Assembly: GCA_913044145.1 (NCBI GenBank)
Contig: CAJWOD010000053.1
Coordinates: forward strand, 1 to 8,174
Reading direction: 5' to 3'
Origin: an uncultured Nitrospina sp.
Lineage (GTDB): Bacteria; Nitrospinota; Nitrospinia; Nitrospinales; VA-1
Length of the DNA: 8,174 nt
Shown: positions 5,544 to 8,174 of the stretch, piece by piece
Layout: every line of letters begins with the position of its first letter
Numbering within the stretch: the stretch's first letter is position 1
Program-made: the position numbers and the translations under genes
The notes under the pieces: generated by a model
The model's input: only the letters and a program-made list of their open reading frames with translations
Told to the model about the DNA's origin: nothing
The model's database searches: none

Positions 5544-5810
5544 CTAATAGGAAGATTTAATGGCATCCAAAATAGATGTTTCCAGGTTGCCCCAACTTAT
5601 TTCAGGTTTTTTTGTGACGGAAATGAAGTCTGCCATTAAAAATACTTGGGTCACTCCATCAATAGCAAATAAGGCTTTTGCGACGGGAGAGTCTTCTGCT
5701 GCTTCAGCATTTGCGTACGTCTTATGCCCGGATTCGATGCTATTACAGTTAAGGGTGTACTTCATTGCATTTTCGTTAGGAGTGGTTGAGACACTTACTT
5801 CGACAGCCAT
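5544..5810 (-). CDS. Stand-alone Nfu/NifU N-terminal domain protein
   Basis: An 88-residue protein that consists only of the Nfu N-terminal domain (PF08712 type). Characteristic segments: TPNENAMKY (10-18), SPVAKALFAIDGV (41-53), VFLMADFISVTK (56-67) and W73 in the terminal ISWGNLE helix. In full-length Nfu proteins this domain precedes a CxxC domain that binds an Fe-S cluster. That domain is absent here, and the single C22 cannot replace it, so this protein would not itself assemble a cluster in the usual way. It may act as an adaptor in Fe-S delivery; this is inference. AGGA lies 7 nt before the ATG. It sits 20 nt downstream of the FIST gene and 3 nt before the metallo-beta-lactamase gene, an operon arrangement. 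Confidence 0.9.
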   Translation of the reverse strand: MAVEVSVSTTPNENAMKYTLNCNSIESGHKTYANAEAAEDSPVAKALFAIDGVTQVFLMADFISVTKKPEISWGNLETSILDAIKSSY

Positions 5811-5830
5811 ATTTTTTTCCTTTCTTTCAA

Positions 5831-7021
5831 TTAGGAGTCATTTGATTTTCTGAATATGCCAAATGAACTGGTATAGCCATGTAGGAATGTTGTGTTTCCT
5901 ACAGGGCCTATTTCTCCATTACAAAAAAATCCTCCTAAAGGAATTTCTCCCAGTTTGTTGTGGAACATGTTGGTATCGTGGTTTTCCTCCCCGTAAAGAT
6001 ATTTTCCTCTTCCTAAGCAAGAAAATAATAATGCGCCGCTGGCATTTTCAGCGTGACCTTTGGATAGATAGCGCGTGAGCATTACATCCAGATCTTCGGC
6101 AGACATTTTTTTGTCACGAAGATGGAACTGAACAAGCTGTCCGGTTCTTAGCAACGCGCCGATGGCCAGAGCCCCACTTTCCCGATCGACTCCCATGAGG
6201 TTTCGAATGAGGAAGTCTCCTTGTTTAGGATCGTCTTTCATTGGGTCCATTTCGATTCCTAAAAACAGAGAAGTTTGCAGAAGTTTTTTATCTGAGTCTG
6301 AAAGGGTTTCGTTTAGATCCTGCAAAACTTCTAATGTGGGTTTTCCATTCAATGACTTTAGCAAGGTATCCTGACAATCGGTTATTTTCATAGGTTCACC
6401 TATGGGACGACAACCCTGTGCCACAATGGTGTCAACCTCTATATCGCCGCTTAAAGCAATTCCAATCAGGCCATTGCTGTATATTTTATCTCCCAGATAC
6501 AGAGCGTTTCCTCCCATGGATTGTGCTCCACTGGCGAGCCCTCCTACTTTTTTGCTATTTGGGTAAGCGAAGTCGACACCTGCAAGAAATTCGTCGCCAC
6601 GAAAAGAAAAAGGGTCAGCAAGAAAAACAAAATGAGGCTGATCTTCAATATTAACATTCAACCACTCTCGCCAAACTGAAGGAGAGGTATCTTGATCCGG
6701 TAGTTCCTTGGTTTCAGAATAGATGGGTTGAATTTTTACTCCGGGCAATTTGGCGCAAGTAATGCTGAATGCGGCCTGTTGTTCGGCTTCCTCTCCATTT
6801 CCAATAATTCCACCGCCCGAACAACCAAAAAGTGTACCGGGCTTGAGGTACCTATTCAAGAGATCAGGAATCTTGTCATAAAAATCTTTATATTGAGGAG
6901 CAACGAATATGACGGTCAAATCGGCCTGATCGTTTCCCAATTTCCGGATAATTTCTTCGCTGGCTTCCTGTACAGCCGCATCGATATCCGGTTGTTTTGA
7001 CAGGGCAGAAACCCATTTCAT
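5831..7021 (-). CDS. Stand-alone FIST sensory domain protein (FIST_N and FIST_C)
   Basis: A 396-residue soluble protein made of the FIST N and C domains and nothing more. FIST is a predicted small-ligand-sensing module; its ligand is not firmly established. FIST_N spans about 33-205 with LFGCSGGGIIGNGEE (64-78), FLADPFSFRGDEFL (133-146) and VGGLASGA (159-166). The junction motif GCRPIGEP occurs at 203-210. FIST_C spans about 220-380 with GALLFSCLGRGKYLYG (329-344) and the closing FCNGEIGPVG (366-375). No kinase, methyl-acceptor or cyclase output domain is attached, so it must act through a partner. The start is firm: AAGGAG (7028-7033) at 6-nt spacing. The gene lies between the heme oxidase and Nfu-N genes, which hints at a link to tetrapyrrole or Fe-S metabolism. 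Confidence 0.93.
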   Translation of the reverse strand: MKWVSALSKQPDIDAAVQEASEEIIRKLGNDQADLTVIFVAPQYKDFYDKIPDLLNRYLKPGTLFGCSGGGIIGNGEEAEQQAAFSITCAKLPGVKIQPIYSETKELPDQDTSPSVWREWLNVNIEDQPHFVFLADPFSFRGDEFLAGVDFAYPNSKKVGGLASGAQSMGGNALYLGDKIYSNGLIGIALSGDIEVDTIVAQGCRPIGEPMKITDCQDTLLKSLNGKPTLEVLQDLNETLSDSDKKLLQTSLFLGIEMDPMKDDPKQGDFLIRNLMGVDRESGALAIGALLRTGQLVQFHLRDKKMSAEDLDVMLTRYLSKGHAENASGALLFSCLGRGKYLYGEENHDTNMFHNKLGEIPLGGFFCNGEIGPVGNTTFLHGYTSSFGIFRKSNDS

Positions 7022-7043
7022 AATTTGCTCCTTCTATAGTTTG

Positions 7044-7053
7044 TAACCGGTTA
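7044..7053. promoter_or_regulatory. Palindrome TAACCGGTTA in the hemG-FIST gap
   Basis: A perfect 10-bp palindrome in the 44-nt gap, upstream of the FIST ribosome site. It shares TAACC/GGTTA half-sites with 3719-3732, but without the 4-nt spacer. With only two instances a shared regulator is speculative. Confidence 0.25.
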
Positions 7054-7065
7054 ATTTGTTAGATG

Positions 7066-8174
7066 CTAAATCGACAGTTGGGATTTACCATTTAAAAAAT
7101 CAAAAGCAGATTCCGCTGCCTGATTTCCATTTTCAATGCAATCTGGAATACCAATGCCACGATAGGCGCTACCTGCGAGAAAAAGTCCTGGAAAATTTTT
7201 TAAATCTTCCATTACGGAGTCAATTCTCTCAGAATGGTTCACATGATATTGAACATTTGATTTATGATTTTGAAACACCTTGCAGAAAATAGGAGTTTCA
7301 TTGATTCCCATTATTTTTTGCAGGTCGTTTCTTACCAGTGTTTCGAGTGTTTCAGCATCTTTTTCGGCAATTTCCTCCTGAAGCGCTCCTCCTAAATAAC
7401 AGCGTAGCATTACATACCCCTCAGGCGCGCGATGAGGAAATTTTGAAGAAGTCCATGTGCAGGCTAGAATGCTGCACCCTTCAGTTTTGGGAACCACAAA
7501 CCCAAACCCATCTAAAGAGTGGGAGAAGCCTTCTTTTTTATAGCCAAGTGTCACGGTTGCTGTGGATACATAGTGGATACGGTCCAATAGCTCTGCCGAA
7601 TCAGGAGCAATTGGTTTTATGATTTTTGCAGTGACCCCTCCAGGAGTGGCAAGAATTATGGCATCTGCCTGGCATTCCGATCCATCTCCCAGTTTCACAT
7701 GCCAAACATCTTTCCTTTTTTCGAGAGCAGCAACTTTTACTCCTGATTTAAATTGAATGTTGGGCGATTTTTTTATAACAGCCTCGACCATTTCGCCCAA
7801 TCCGTCTTTCAATGTCATAAATAATGAATGAGAAGTGCGAGGGCGTGTACCAGCATTCATCAACATTGCTTTTTTTCGAGCCAGCATACCGAGTATGAGT
7901 GATCTATACTTACGCTCGGTTTCAACAAACATGGGAAAGGTGCTACCGATACTCATCTTTTCTGGATCACTGGCATAAATTCCAGCGAGCATGGGCTCAG
8001 CCATTTTATTGAGCGCTTCTTCTCCCATTCTACGGCGAACGAATGAGGCCAGACTTTCATCGGAATTGTCATTCTTTCTTGGTATAAACAGATCTAAGGC
8101 CATACGGATTTTCCCAGGCAGACTGAATAATGATGTCAGTGCGAAGGGCAAAAACTTAGTCGGGATCATCAGGC
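7066..8174 (-). CDS. hemG: FAD-dependent protoporphyrinogen oxidase (5' end outside the window)
   Basis: This enzyme oxidises protoporphyrinogen IX (or coproporphyrinogen III in the related branch) late in heme synthesis. It is the FAD type, also called HemY or PgoX, not the flavodoxin type. The frame runs open past the window edge; the codon before the first in-window ATG (8169) is CTG and continues the protein, so that ATG is not the start. Roughly the first 90-100 residues, including the dinucleotide-binding GxGxxG, are missing. Seen, counting from that ATG: ESLASFVRRRMGEE (38-51), AEPMLAGIYASDPEKMS (57-73), DGLGEMVEAV (122-131) and the C-terminal FAD contact LAGSAYRGIGIPDCIENG (331-348). 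It heads the visible minus-strand run of genes; hemE or hemH may lie upstream, which cannot be seen here. Confidence 0.92.
   Translation of the reverse strand, partial: LMIPTKFLPFALTSLFSLPGKIRMALDLFIPRKNDNSDESLASFVRRRMGEEALNKMAEPMLAGIYASDPEKMSIGSTFPMFVETERKYRSLILGMLARKKAMLMNAGTRPRTSHSLFMTLKDGLGEMVEAVIKKSPNIQFKSGVKVAALEKRKDVWHVKLGDGSECQADAIILATPGGVTAKIIKPIAPDSAELLDRIHYVSTATVTLGYKKEGFSHSLDGFGFVVPKTEGCSILACTWTSSKFPHRAPEGYVMLRCYLGGALQEEIAEKDAETLETLVRNDLQKIMGINETPIFCKVFQNHKSNVQYHVNHSERIDSVMEDLKNFPGLFLAGSAYRGIGIPDCIENGNQAAESAFDFLNGKSQLSI

Noticed and set aside
8167..8169. ATG as the start of the protoporphyrinogen oxidase
   Set aside because: The frame stays open to the window edge and the FAD-binding N-terminus is missing, so this Met is internal.

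Overview
This is an AT-leaning window from a Gram-negative-type, respiratory bacterium. It holds eight genes: six on the minus strand and two (nuoB and a small membrane protein) on the plus strand. Periplasmic c-type cytochromes, a gamma-subunit-like protein of the DMSO-reductase family type II, a complex I subunit with the CCGMEF variant motif, and heme and Fe-S genes together suggest a marine nitrite-oxidising Nitrospinota-like lineage. This placement is inference. No rRNA or marker gene is present, and Nitrospirota or another cytochrome-rich phylum would also fit.

Layout. (1) 20-553 (+): NuoB, complete, with all four N2 cluster cysteines. No nuoC follows; the next gene converges on it. (2) 592-3665 (-): two exported heme proteins read toward nuoB. 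The upstream one (1944-3665) has a Met/His-rich N-terminus, two cytochrome c domains and an ethylbenzene-dehydrogenase/NxrC-type heme-b domain. The downstream one (592-1857) combines one CxxCH heme site with an HExxHxxQ...ExEAY metallopeptidase-like signature, a combination I do not recognise. A hairpin with long A and T tracts separates them. (3) 3790-4275 (-): a small secreted DUF1566 (Lcl_C) protein with a clear extended -10 promoter. (4) About 4339-4633: a gene-poor stretch ending in a strong plus-strand promoter embedded in repeated TGCTTA half-sites. This drives an unannotated 45-50 residue single-pass membrane protein (4634-4786). (5) 4788-8174 (-): a compact operon-like run in transcription order: protoporphyrinogen oxidase (5' end outside the window), a FIST sensory protein, a stand-alone Nfu N-terminal domain, and an RNase Z-like metallo-beta-lactamase protein. 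Gaps are 44, 20 and 3 nt.

How the genes may work together. The heme oxidase supplies tetrapyrrole for the periplasmic multiheme proteins. Complex I and a DMSO-reductase-type respiratory enzyme would be partners in electron flow. The Nfu-N and FIST proteins in the heme operon hint at Fe-S/heme homeostasis or sensing, but this rests only on gene order. The strongest candidates for new biology are the heme c/HExxH protein and the small membrane protein with its structured promoter.
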